NCBI RefSeq assembly: GCF_037992945.1
Contig: NZ_CP150304.1
Location: 166,001 to 230,000 of the forward strand
From: Peribacillus sp. FSL E2-0218
GTDB lineage: Bacteria > Bacillota > Bacilli > Bacillales > DSM-1321
Direction: 5' to 3'
Length of the DNA stretch: 64,000 bases
Shown here: in pieces, positions 55,347 to 63,492 of the stretch
Layout of the letters: every line of letters begins with the position of its first letter
Numbering within the stretch: the first letter of the stretch is position 1
Made by a program: the position numbers and the translations under genes
Notes under the pieces: model-generated
Seen by the model: the letters and a program-made list of their open reading frames with translations, nothing else
Told to the model about the DNA's origin: nothing
Database searches by the model: none

Positions 55347-55424
55347 TTTTTATCATTCCTTATTCGGTCACAGCCACGTTCACATGGCCATCAAATGACT
55401 GTTGGCAGAAGCGATTATTTAGAT

Positions 55425-55500
55425 CTGCGACCATGCAGCCGCTGTGGCTTGGCGGGGGCTCAACGGACCGCCCCTGGATAAGCGAGTGCCAAACGATCAG
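55425..55500. repeat. Degenerate relic of the IS-associated GC-rich repeat
   Basis: Read on the minus strand, GGCACTCGCTTATCCAGGGG and CGGTCCGTTGAGCC recall GGCACTCGCTTTCCGCGGGC and CGGTCGGGGAGCC in the IS left end at 59965-60000. It is too decayed to prove common origin by eye. It directly abuts the hairpin at 55509, just as the matching hairpin abuts the repeat in the IS. Confidence 0.45.
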
Positions 55501-55508
55501 AACTCAAA

Positions 55509-55552
55509 AAAGCTGCAGGCAAACTCCAATTAACGAGTTTGCCTGCAGCTTT
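55509..55552 (-). terminator. Terminator of the minus-strand YtxH gene
   Basis: AAAGCTGCAGGCAAACTC pairs perfectly over 18 bases with GAGTTTGCCTGCAGCTTT around an 8-base loop. On the minus strand six T follow. The stem resembles those at 28009 and 59891. Confidence 0.9.
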
Positions 55553-55584
55553 GAAGCTGAGTCGTTTCTTCAGCTATTTAATCA

Positions 55585-56106
55585 TTAGAAGTTCGATGAG
55601 ATCGATTTTTGATTGGATAATTCCGATTTCGTTACGATTTCATCACTTTCTTTTTCCCCTTTTTTATTCGATTTCACGGATGAAGATGGCGTTTCTTTTA
55701 GCTGTTTCCCGGCAACGACAACTTTTGAGCTGATGTCTTTCAATTCACTTGTAGCTTCCTTGGCTGTACCAAGGGCATCAGTCGAGATATCCTTCACTTC
55801 GGAAACTTTACCTACCACGTCTTCATTGACGGTTTCATACAAAGCCTCAACATCATGAATGGCCTCTTTGATCGTCTCGGTAGCCCCTTTGACGCCTGAT
55901 ACCATCTGGTCCTTCACTTCTCCGGGATTTTCCTTAACCTGTTCAATCATATTCATGGAGTTATCTTTTAAAAGGACCGCAGAACGCTTCATTTTATTTC
56001 TTGTAGTGGAGTCAAGCAAGGTCAAGGCGCCGCCGACAAGTCCTCCGATGAGAATGCCTTTTAATAATTTGCTATTCGATTGAGTTTCGATCGTCGATTG
56101 AGTCAT
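55585..56106 (-). CDS. YtxH-domain protein
   Basis: 173 residues. A short glycine-rich membrane segment (LLKGILIGGLVGGALTLLDS, about 14-33) is followed by a long charged helical tail with repeated ENPGEVKDQM, VSGVKGATETIKEAIHDVEAL and TDALGTAKEATSELKDIS-type heptads. The end is low-complexity Ser/Lys/Glu. YtxH proteins are linked to general stress, and their molecular role is not known to me. AAGGAGGAAATA precedes the ATG. Monocistronic, with its own strong terminator. Confidence 0.85.
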   Translation of the reverse strand: MTQSTIETQSNSKLLKGILIGGLVGGALTLLDSTTRNKMKRSAVLLKDNSMNMIEQVKENPGEVKDQMVSGVKGATETIKEAIHDVEALYETVNEDVVGKVSEVKDISTDALGTAKEATSELKDISSKVVVAGKQLKETPSSSVKSNKKGEKESDEIVTKSELSNQKSISSNF

Positions 56107-56274
56107 TTATATTTCCTCCTTAAGAATAGTAGATTGTTTGCTTACTTCGGGTTTTCCCTTATTTACCATAATTTAAACTGGAAAAAATAAACTGTCATAG
56201 GATTGACATAATAAATAAACTAGTAGTAAGCTACATATAGTTAAGTGAGTGAACTAATTTTGCGAGGTGTTTCG

Positions 56275-56739
56275 ATGAATGATGAAAAAATATCCATTTT
56301 AATTGACCGATATATGAAAGTATCCTTTTATGTCAATAAGATGGGGGAACTATTGATTAAAGATCAAATATGTGATGTGCTGACGAACGAGCAATACTAC
56401 ACACTACGATTCATTGAACAACAACGATTATGTACCTCTACGGATATCAGCGAAGCCTTTTATATAAATAAGAGCGCGGTCACCTCCAATATCAACAGGC
56501 TTGAAGGCAAAGGGCTGATTGAACGGGAGCAGGACCAATATGACCGGAGGGTCTTTCATTTGAAGCTTTCCGAAGAGGGAGCGGCATTGTTGCATAAAAC
56601 GGAGCATAAGATTCATAAATTGGTCGAGGGCATCATGACTAAATTCGAATATGAAGAGATTGTTAAATTCCTTGATACATATGAGAAGCTCTCACAAATT
56701 TTCATAGAAATGAAAAATGGCGAACAGGAGGAACTGTAA
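56275..56739 (+). CDS. MarR-family transcriptional regulator
   Basis: 154 residues. The winged helix spans about 45-105 (TSTDISEAFYINKSAVTSNI, EREQDQYDRRVFHLKLSEEG, the latter the wing with its DxR signature). ATG 56275 follows GCGAGGTG. The stop is immediately followed by the ATG of the MMPL exporter, like ydgG-ydgH of B. subtilis. It presumably represses that exporter until a toxic ligand binds. Confidence 0.92.
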   Translation: MNDEKISILIDRYMKVSFYVNKMGELLIKDQICDVLTNEQYYTLRFIEQQRLCTSTDISEAFYINKSAVTSNINRLEGKGLIEREQDQYDRRVFHLKLSEEGAALLHKTEHKIHKLVEGIMTKFEYEEIVKFLDTYEKLSQIFIEMKNGEQEEL

Positions 56740-59700
56740 ATGAGAGGGATAATAAAGGCAAGGTGGTTAGTCCTGATCATCTGGGTTGCCATTACAGCCG
56801 GTTTAATGTTTTCGGCTCCTAATATCGCAAACCTTGTCCGTGATAAGGGCCAGCTTGATGTACCGGCAGAGTATTCCTCTGGAAAAGCCAATGAACTCAT
56901 GAAAGAGATACAAGATGAAGATGAGTCCCAAGTAGCTCTCGTATTCCATGGTGATAAGAAGCTAACTTCCTCGGAATTGAAGGAAATCAAGCTAGCCATA
57001 GAAAAGCTGGAAAAGGATAAATCCGAGTTAGGCATCACGGAAATCATGACACATTTCAAAGAGAAATCGCTTAAGGATCAATTGGTTTCGGAGGATGGAT
57101 CGACGGTTTTGACATCCATCACGATGACATTAGGGGACAGGGAAGCCAAGGAAGTGATAAATACCCTTTATAAGGAACTGGAACAAGTCGATATCGAACA
57201 TTATTACACTAGCAGCTGGATGATCGATGAAGATCTTAATACCAATTCCCAAGAAGGGCTGAAAAAAACCGAAGGCATTACGGTTGTCTTCATTTTGGCG
57301 GTATTGCTGATCGTTTTCCGGTCGGTGGTGACACCGATCATTCCGTTGATCACCGTAGGCTTTACGTATTTATGTTCACAATCCATCGTTTCATTCCTGG
57401 TCGATCGATGGGACTTTCCGATTTCATCTTATACGCAAATATTCCTAGTCGGGATTTTATTTGGAATCGGCACCGATTATTGCATCCTGCTGCTTAGTCG
57501 CTTCAAGGAGGAGCTGTCGTCACAGGAATCATTGGTCGAAGCCATCGTGGAGACATATCGAACGGCTGGCAAGACGGTCTTCTTCAGCGGCCTGACTGTA
57601 ATGATTGGCTTTGCGGCAATTGGTTTTTCCACTTTCAAGCTCTATCAATCTGCTGCAGCGGTTGCCATCGGGGTTTTCATATTGATGCTTGCCCTATATA
57701 CGATCGTTCCATTTTTCATGGCGATTTTAGGCAAAAGGTTATTTTGGCCTGCTAAAGGGAAGCTTGCGCATAGTGAAAGCAAATTATGGGCAATCCTTGG
57801 GAATTTTTCCTTGAAACGTCCCTTATTGGCGTTAGTGATCGTTGCAATCATTTGTGTGCCTTTTTTGTTCGTATACGATGGGGACATATCCTATAACTCC
57901 CTGGAGGAAGCGGGCGATGACGTTCCTTCGATCATGGCTTTTAATATCATTTCCGATGAATTCGGGCCGGGACAGTCGATGCCAACACAGATCGTCATAA
58001 AAAATGACGAACGGATGGACTCGGAGGAATACGTCGCGCTCGCAGAAAAAATCGGTCAGGAAGTCGCCAAGGTCGATGAAGTCGATATAGTCCGAGCCAT
58101 GACCCGCCCGGCAGGTGAGCCCATCAAGGACCTTTTTGTCTCCAATCAAGCTGAAACGCTGGAAAAAGGAATCGGGGAAGGGAATGACGGGATTAAAGAA
58201 ATCAGTGACGGGTTAAAAACGGCAGGCAATGAGCTCTCCGATTCAGGACCGCGCTTGAAGCAAGCGACTGACGGGATAGGGGGACTCATTTCTGGCACGG
58301 ATGAATTAAAGAGCGGTGTAGGTCAGGTAGAGAAAGCGTTAACGAGCATTGAAGCAGGTATTCGTGACGGGTCTTCCGGGACAGGTGACATCAAAGCAGG
58401 TCTGAATGAAGTGAAGGCCAATTTGGAGAAGCTGTCTGCCGGAAGCGAGAAGCTCCTGGGGGGCTATCGGCAATCAACCAATGGCCTGACGGAACTCACG
58501 AATGGTTACAAACAGATCCAAACGAATCTGACGGCTGTGTCACAAAGCCTGGCTGCTTTAAATCCTTCCTTTGAGCAAGTGGAAGGCGCCCATCCGGAAT
58601 TACAGGCAGATGCATCTTATCAAAAAATCAAGCAAACCATACAAGGGGCCCAGAATGGGTTGGAGCCCATGGCAGCAGGTCTTTCCGAGCTCAATCGGAA
58701 TCTTGGTGTGGTGTCGGGCGGCTTGAATACAGCAAACGAAAATATGGCAGAAATCGTAAACGGACAGAAAGCTCTAGGGAGCGGCCTGAACCGGTTGATT
58801 GCTGGTGTTGATGAGCTACAAAAAGGCCTGGGCACGATGGCCAATGGTCAAGGTGAAGTCATCAATAATCTATCACAATTCAAAGGGGGACTTACTAGCC
58901 TTAACAATGGGCAGCAAGAACTCCTGAATGGTTTTTCAAGTCTTGGAGGGCAGCTTACCGATTTGGAAGACGGTTTGAATCAAAGCGCAGATGGCCTCAA
59001 TGAAGTGCATGATGGATTATCGTCTGCACAGGGGTATTTATCCGGGTTGGCAAAAACGGATAAAACGGTAACGGGCATGTACATTCCAAAAGAAGTAGTG
59101 GAAAGCAAAGAATTTGGTGAAGCATTGAACGCGTACTTATCTGAAGATGGTAAAGTGATGACAATGGATGTGGTCTTCAAGGAGAATCCATATTCCAATG
59201 AAGCAATCGAGCAAATCGACTCGATTGAGGAAACGGTAGAGCGAGTCACGAAAGGTACAAAGCTTGAAAATGCGCAGGTGGCGATAGGGGGAATCACAAG
59301 TACGCATCATGACTTGAGCGTAATGTCCGAGGCGGACTTCTCACGCACCGTCATCTTGATGCTGTCAGGCATTGCAATCATCCTCTTTTTCATGCTGCGA
59401 TCACTGGTGATGCCAATTTACCTGATTGTGTCGCTCGTCTTGACATACTATACAGCGGCAGCGATAACAGAGTTGATTTTTGTTAACATTCTTGGTTATG
59501 CAGGTATCGGCTGGGCCGTTCCTTTCTTTGCCTTCGTCATCCTGATGGCCCTGGGCATTGACTATAGCATCTTCTTGATGGATCGCTTTAACGAAATGAA
59601 AGAAAAGCCGGTGAAGGAAGCGATGCTGCTGTCGATGAGAAAAATGGGAACGGTGATCATCTCAGCGGCTGTCATTCTGGGCGGGACATTTGCGGCCATG

Positions 59701-59856
59701 ATGCCAGCAGGGGTTTTATCACTCTTGGAGATTGCCACCTTAATATTGGTTGGCCTTGGATTATATGCGTTTGTCATCTTGCCATTGTTCATACCCATAA
59801 TGGTTGCAACATTTGGAAACGCGAATTGGTGGCCATTTTTGAAAGATAAGGAATAA
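56740..59856 (+). CDS. MMPL/RND-family exporter (YdgH-like)
   Basis: 1038 residues. Two halves each carry a large outer loop and a group of membrane helices: about 170-370 (GILFGIGTDYCILLLSRFKEEL) and about 865-1030 (ALGIDYSIFLMDRFNEM). The GTDY and GIDY Asp/Tyr pairs are the proton-relay motif. Between them, residues about 470-765 form a long stretch rich in GL, DGL and NGL heptads, predicted as coiled coil and like YhgE/Pip proteins. This makes the protein longer than my memory of B. subtilis YdgH (about 885). Co-transcribed with the MarR gene. Substrate unknown. Confidence 0.9.
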   Translation: MRGIIKARWLVLIIWVAITAGLMFSAPNIANLVRDKGQLDVPAEYSSGKANELMKEIQDEDESQVALVFHGDKKLTSSELKEIKLAIEKLEKDKSELGITEIMTHFKEKSLKDQLVSEDGSTVLTSITMTLGDREAKEVINTLYKELEQVDIEHYYTSSWMIDEDLNTNSQEGLKKTEGITVVFILAVLLIVFRSVVTPIIPLITVGFTYLCSQSIVSFLVDRWDFPISSYTQIFLVGILFGIGTDYCILLLSRFKEELSSQESLVEAIVETYRTAGKTVFFSGLTVMIGFAAIGFSTFKLYQSAAAVAIGVFILMLALYTIVPFFMAILGKRLFWPAKGKLAHSESKLWAILGNFSLKRPLLALVIVAIICVPFLFVYDGDISYNSLEEAGDDVPSIMAFNIISDEFGPGQSMPTQIVIKNDERMDSEEYVALAEKIGQEVAKVDEVDIVRAMTRPAGEPIKDLFVSNQAETLEKGIGEGNDGIKEISDGLKTAGNELSDSGPRLKQATDGIGGLISGTDELKSGVGQVEKALTSIEAGIRDGSSGTGDIKAGLNEVKANLEKLSAGSEKLLGGYRQSTNGLTELTNGYKQIQTNLTAVSQSLAALNPSFEQVEGAHPELQADASYQKIKQTIQGAQNGLEPMAAGLSELNRNLGVVSGGLNTANENMAEIVNGQKALGSGLNRLIAGVDELQKGLGTMANGQGEVINNLSQFKGGLTSLNNGQQELLNGFSSLGGQLTDLEDGLNQSADGLNEVHDGLSSAQGYLSGLAKTDKTVTGMYIPKEVVESKEFGEALNAYLSEDGKVMTMDVVFKENPYSNEAIEQIDSIEETVERVTKGTKLENAQVAIGGITSTHHDLSVMSEADFSRTVILMLSGIAIILFFMLRSLVMPIYLIVSLVLTYYTAAAITELIFVNILGYAGIGWAVPFFAFVILMALGIDYSIFLMDRFNEMKEKPVKEAMLLSMRKMGTVIISAAVILGGTFAAMMPAGVLSLLEIATLILVGLGLYAFVILPLFIPIMVATFGNANWWPFLKDKE

Positions 59857-59870
59857 ACGTAAATTAAAGA

Positions 59871-59887
59871 AGGCATCCATTCGGATG
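59871..59887. repeat. 17-bp direct repeat, left flank of IS
   Basis: AGGCATCCATTCGGATG is identical to 61631-61647 on the other side of the IS. It is the left half of what was the terminator hairpin of the MMPL operon (GAAGGCATCC/GGATGCCTTC). Confidence 0.85.
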
Positions 59888-59895
59888 TTTCAGAC

Positions 59896-59936
59896 TGTAG
59901 ACAAACTCGATGAAAATCGAGTTTGTCTATTTTTAT
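59896..59936 (+). terminator. Left-end hairpin of the IS, likely terminator
   Basis: TAGACAAACTCGAT pairs with ATCGAGTTTGTCTA around GAAA, followed by TTTTTA. With the original terminator disrupted, this hairpin may now end the MMPL transcript. Confidence 0.85.
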
Positions 59937-59961
59937 GGCCTGTACAATTTAGACGTTGATT

Positions 59962-60062
59962 TCCACTCCAGGCACTCGCTTTCCGCGGGCGGTCGGGGAG
60001 CCTCCTCGGCTTTGCCTGCGGGGTCTCCCCTAGACGCGCTTTTCCCGCAGGAGTCTCGTACC
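59962..60062. repeat. GC-rich dispersed Bacillus repeat within IS left end
   Basis: CCAGGCACTCGCTTTCCGCG, then GCGGTCGGGGAGCCTCCTCG, and CCCGCAGGAGTCTCG. I recall near-identical sequence from the intergenic regions of many Bacillus genomes. It is much richer in GC than the surroundings. Here it forms part of the IS leader between the left tip and the transposase. Confidence 0.65.
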
Positions 60063-60162
60063 TTCCGTTCCAATCAATTTTGTCTTACCTTTTAGATAGA
60101 ACACTTTTGACTGGAGTCATTTTTGTTTTAAAATTGAAGTATTAAAACTTGAGGTGATGAGG

Positions 60163-61521
60163 ATGCTTTCTAAACATGATTCTATTCAGCGAGATCAACT
60201 TGAAATGATTACTTTAGATCAACTGGTGCCACCGAACCATTTGGTTCGTAAAATGGAGGCTGCCATTGACTTCACTTTCATTTATGACTTGGTGAAAGAT
60301 ATGTACTCAGAGGTAGGACGCCCAAGTATTGATCCAGTTATTTTAGTTAAACTGACTTTCATTCAATATACCTTCGGTATTCGTTCCATGCGTAAAACGA
60401 TTGAAGAAGTTGAAACCAATATGGCTTACCGTTGGTTCTTAGGCTATGGTTTCCATGATAAAGTACCTCATTTCTCTACGTTCGGAAAAAATTATGAGCG
60501 ACGCTTTAAAGATACAGACCTGTTTGAACAGATTTTCTGTCGCATTTTAATGACAGCTGCTAATAAAAAGTTAATAAGTGTAGAACACGTTTTCGTGGAT
60601 TCCACCCATGTGAAAGCCAGTGCGAATAAACGGAAATTTGAAAAGAAAATCGTTCGTAAAGAAACACGAGCGTATCAAGGACGTCTTCAAGAAGAAATCA
60701 ATCAAGATCGTGAAAACCATGGAAAGAAGCCTTTTCCACCAGATAAATTTGATAAGGAAGAAACCAAAGCAATTAAAGAAAGTACTACGGATCCTGAGAG
60801 TGGCTACTATGTGAAAGATGAACGAACAAAACAGTTTGCCTATTCATTCCATGCGGCCGCAGACGGCAACGGTTTTGTATTGGGAACGATTGTAACACCT
60901 GGTAATACACATGACAGTCATATTTTGGAGCCACTTGTTGAGCAAGTGATTGAGAAAGTTGGAAAACCAGAAGCAGTTGCCGCAGATGCAGCTTATAAAA
61001 CACCAGCGATTACAAGCTACCTATTTAACAAAGAAATCACACCTGCTTTACCCTATACACGTCCTCGTACAAAAGAAGGATTCTTTCGCAAACATGACTA
61101 TGTTTACGATGAACACTTTGATTGTTACCTTTGCCCTTCGGGAGAAACTTTAAAGTACTCAACAACAAATAAAGAGGGCTATCGCGAGTACAAATCGCCC
61201 AAACAAATTTGTGCAACATGCTCATTTTTATCACGGTGTACGGAAAGCAAAGACCATCAAAAAGTAGTGACACGGCATATCTGGCAAGCATATGTGGAAG
61301 AAGCAGATCATCTGCGTCATCATCAAGAGGTAAAACCTATATATGCGAAACGCAAAGAAACGATTGAGCGTGTATTCGCAGATGCAAAAGAAAAGCATGG
61401 TATGCGTTGGACTACTTTAAGGGGACTTAAAAAATTGTCGATGCAGGCGATGCTTACTTTCGCTGCCATGAATGTAAAGAAGATGGCCACTTGGACATGG
61501 CAAGGTCCTAAAACGGCTTAA
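60163..61521 (+). CDS. IS1182-family transposase
   Basis: 452 residues. An N-terminal helix-turn-helix-like region (LVPPNHLVRKMEAAIDFTFI, GRPSIDPVILVKLTFIQYTF, SMRKTIEEVETNMAYRWFLG) is followed by a DDE catalytic core. First Asp in VFVDSTHVKASANKRKFEKK, second in VAADAAYKTPA, Glu in RKETIERVFADAKEKHGMRW. A cysteine-rich insert (CYLCPSGE, ICATCSFLSRC) before the Glu is typical of the family. ATG 60163 has GAGGTGATG upstream. No frameshift, so it is probably active. Confidence 0.94.
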   Translation: MLSKHDSIQRDQLEMITLDQLVPPNHLVRKMEAAIDFTFIYDLVKDMYSEVGRPSIDPVILVKLTFIQYTFGIRSMRKTIEEVETNMAYRWFLGYGFHDKVPHFSTFGKNYERRFKDTDLFEQIFCRILMTAANKKLISVEHVFVDSTHVKASANKRKFEKKIVRKETRAYQGRLQEEINQDRENHGKKPFPPDKFDKEETKAIKESTTDPESGYYVKDERTKQFAYSFHAAADGNGFVLGTIVTPGNTHDSHILEPLVEQVIEKVGKPEAVAADAAYKTPAITSYLFNKEITPALPYTRPRTKEGFFRKHDYVYDEHFDCYLCPSGETLKYSTTNKEGYREYKSPKQICATCSFLSRCTESKDHQKVVTRHIWQAYVEEADHLRHHQEVKPIYAKRKETIERVFADAKEKHGMRWTTLRGLKKLSMQAMLTFAAMNVKKMATWTWQGPKTA

Positions 61522-61580
61522 CATAGCGGCTCGAAGAGCCCAAATCTCGTAACCTTTGGTCAAAATTTCAAAGGAATTTC

Positions 61581-61620
61581 AAAAGGGGTTCGGAATTTTT
61601 TAATTCCGAACCCCTTTTGT
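61581..61620 (+). terminator. Terminator of the transposase gene at IS right end
   Basis: AAAAGGGGTTCGGAATT pairs perfectly with AATTCCGAACCCCTTTT around a 4-base loop. The stem end overlaps the right inverted repeat. Confidence 0.92.
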
Positions 61621-61630
61621 CTACAAACTG

Positions 61631-61654
61631 AGGCATCCATTCGGATGCCTTCAG
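61631..61654. repeat. 17-bp direct repeat, right flank of IS, with intact hairpin
   Basis: AGGCATCCATTCGGATG repeats 59871-59887 exactly and continues into CCTTC. This side therefore keeps most of the hairpin GGCATCC/GGATGCC of the ancestral MMPL terminator. Confidence 0.85.
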
Positions 61655-61694
61655 TTTGTGTGCGCCCTGTATTTTGAAGGCAATAGTGATAACT

Positions 61695-61897
61695 GCATGA
61701 GCGGCCGGAAAAAGTGAGTGGATGGGCGGAAAAATTGCGACGAAGGTCGGAAAAGTTGCCTGGAAGGGCGGGAAAAGTGAGAGGAAGGTCGGGAAAATTG
61801 CGTCGAAGGCCGGAAAATCTGCATGAACGGTCGGAAAACCTGCGACGGTCGAAAAAAGTGAATGGAAGGCCGAAAAACTGCGTGAAAGGCTGAAGTT
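61695..61897. repeat. Array of about ten degenerate 21-bp units
   Basis: Consensus roughly GYGNNNGAAGGYCGGAAAANT, units 16-23 bases long and without conserved spacers. On the minus strand a chance frame reads repeated FRPS. No Shine-Dalgarno or known family supports a protein there. The array fills the space between the IS flank and the terminator of the minus-strand SIS gene. Confidence 0.8.
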
Positions 61898-61918
61898 GAT
61901 TCGGGTTGGCTACAGTAA

Positions 61919-61942
61919 AAAGGCATCCATTCGAATGCCTTC
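61919..61942 (-). terminator. Terminator of the minus-strand nag cluster
   Basis: AAGGCATTCG and CGAATGCCTT-like arms (AAGGCATCCATTCGAATGCCTT on plus) form a stem, with TTTTT on the minus strand after it. It shares 16 of 17 bases with the IS-flanking repeats. Confidence 0.82.
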
Positions 61943-61961
61943 TTTAATTATGTAGTGCATT

Positions 61962-62684
61962 TTATAATTGGGGAATTCTTGTTTTATATTTTGCGATGAG
62001 GCGTTGATTGTGTTCGTCGGCCCCTTCGATATTGCTGCTTAGGAATACCGGGGGGGTCACTCCTGAATCAATGATCGTTTCGATGACTTGGGTGAAGATC
62101 ATGTTTAGGAGGACGGCACCGGTTACGGTCGATCCGGATCCAAATGTAATATTGTTTGATTTCAGCAAAGTATCACCTTTGGAAATATGATTGTCGATGA
62201 CCATATCCACGACATCATGGAGGTAAAGTTTCTCTTTATGCCGGGAAGGACAGCTGGATGCATAAGCCGGTGATGTCAAACCTATGACAAAGGCGCCTTT
62301 TTCCTTAGCGATTGCAGCGACATCAATCGGTACGGGATTGACACCAGAGGATGAGATGACGATGCAGACATCACCCGGACGGATATCTTCATCCTGCATG
62401 AATTTTTCCGATAGGTTATTTTGCCGTTCAAGTTGCGATGCTCTTGATGCGCCTTTGAAAAGCATTAAATCTTCAACGAAAATGGGGCGGATGGCTGCCA
62501 ATCCGCCAGCCCTGTAGAACACCTCTTCCGTCAAAATGTGGGAGTGCCCACTTCCGAATAAATGGACGATTCCGTCAGACATGATGGATGCTGAGATCCT
62601 TTCCACTGCTTCATTCAATGATTGTTTTTCCTTTTCTACAACAGTGGAAAGTAGAGCCTGCACTTCTTTGAAATATGAGTTCAT
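61962..62684 (-). CDS. SIS-domain phosphosugar-binding protein (UPF0309 type)
   Basis: 240 residues. The sugar-phosphate isomerase fold is shown by HLFGSGHSHILTEEVFYRAGG (near 45-65), VCIVISSSGVNPVPIDVA and TFGSGSTVTGAVLLNMIF. GGAGGGTG serves ATG 62684. It lies 70 bases after nagR on the same strand, so it probably handles an amino-sugar phosphate or MurNAc derivative together with NagB. It lacks the full MurQ signature as I recall it, so I do not name it murQ. Confidence 0.85.
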   Translation of the reverse strand: MNSYFKEVQALLSTVVEKEKQSLNEAVERISASIMSDGIVHLFGSGHSHILTEEVFYRAGGLAAIRPIFVEDLMLFKGASRASQLERQNNLSEKFMQDEDIRPGDVCIVISSSGVNPVPIDVAAIAKEKGAFVIGLTSPAYASSCPSRHKEKLYLHDVVDMVIDNHISKGDTLLKSNNITFGSGSTVTGAVLLNMIFTQVIETIIDSGVTPPVFLSSNIEGADEHNQRLIAKYKTRIPQL

Positions 62685-62754
62685 TATATGACACCCTCCA
62701 TTGATCATAGTGATGAAATTGTCTCTATACGAATATCAGCCAAAACAATCGAGG

Positions 62755-63477
62755 TTATCTGTTGATGGTGATGGTGAACTTATACCTGTCTGCCCGATAT
62801 GCTGATCTGACAAATTCAAGGGGAGTTCCATCGATTAGGTACGTATTCCTTTGAATGAATAAAATGGGCGAGTGTTTGGGAATTGCCAAATGGGCGATTT
62901 CCAAATCGGAAGCAATCGATGATTCCAACGTTTGTGTCGCATAGTCTATTTTAAGTTTAACGTAATTCTCGACATATTGGTAAAGCGAAAGGTTAATGAT
63001 TTCTTCCGTTAATCCTTTAATTAAATTCGCAGACATGTATACCGTCTCGAGTGCCATTGGGACATCATCGGCCAATCGAATCCGTTTGATTTCATAAACG
63101 GGGGCATATAGGGAAATATGCAATTCATTGGCGATTTTCTTAGTAGCCGGTATGATTTCGAAGCTCAGAAGCCTGCTGCTGGGATTGAGGCCCCTGGCCT
63201 TCATATCTTCTGTAAAGCTGGTCAGACCGTTAAGCTGCTGCTCGAGCTTCTTGTCGGCGACGAAGGTTCCCCGGCCTTTTTGCCGGTATAGATATCCATC
63301 ATTAACCAAGTTATTTATCGCCTGCCGCACGGTCATCCGGCTAATTTCGAATTGCTCGGCATATTCACGTTCAGACGGCAGGGCATTGTGCGCTTGGAAC
63401 TCACCGTTTTCTATTTGCCTTTTTATTTGTTCTTCGATTTGAAAATAAATCGGAAGAGGTGAGTTTTTATCAATCAT
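62755..63477 (-). CDS. nagR: GntR/HutC-family regulator of GlcNAc use, NagR
   Basis: 240 residues. The winged helix (residues 5-72) has PLPIYFQIEEQIKRQIENGE, LPSEREYAEQFEISRMTVRQA and GRGTFVADKK. The C-terminal UTRA effector domain has GLTSFTEDMKARG, RIRLADDVPMALETVYM and FIQRNTYLIDGTPLEFVRS. The order nagB-nagR fits B. subtilis NagR (YvoA), which releases DNA on binding GlcN6P or GlcNAc6P. AAAGGAG precedes the ATG. It follows nagB by 15 bases. Confidence 0.93.
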   Translation of the reverse strand: MIDKNSPLPIYFQIEEQIKRQIENGEFQAHNALPSEREYAEQFEISRMTVRQAINNLVNDGYLYRQKGRGTFVADKKLEQQLNGLTSFTEDMKARGLNPSSRLLSFEIIPATKKIANELHISLYAPVYEIKRIRLADDVPMALETVYMSANLIKGLTEEIINLSLYQYVENYVKLKIDYATQTLESSIASDLEIAHLAIPKHSPILFIQRNTYLIDGTPLEFVRSAYRADRYKFTITINR

Positions 63478-63492
63478 CGATTTTCGCTCCTT

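Larger units (their letters stand above)
59891..61630 (+). mobile_element. IS1182-family insertion sequence
   Basis: About 1740 bases. The left tip CAGACTGTAGACAAA and the inverted right tip CAGTTTGTAGACAAA match at 13 of 15 positions. A single transposase gene fills most of it. Both ends carry hairpins followed by T-runs (59896-59935 and 61581-61620), so the element is insulated from outside transcription. The long left non-coding part holds a GC-rich repeat. The element splits the MMPL terminator, and its flanks are 17-bp direct repeats. It looks intact. Confidence 0.88.

Noticed and set aside
61695..61897. CRISPR array
   Set aside because: Units are contiguous and degenerate with no unique spacers of constant length, and no cas genes are present.
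61651..61926. Minus-strand 91-codon frame with repeated FRPS motifs
   Set aside because: Start lies in a terminator hairpin, no ribosome site, and the repeats follow the DNA array. Units vary in length from 16 to 23, which would not preserve a frame under selection.
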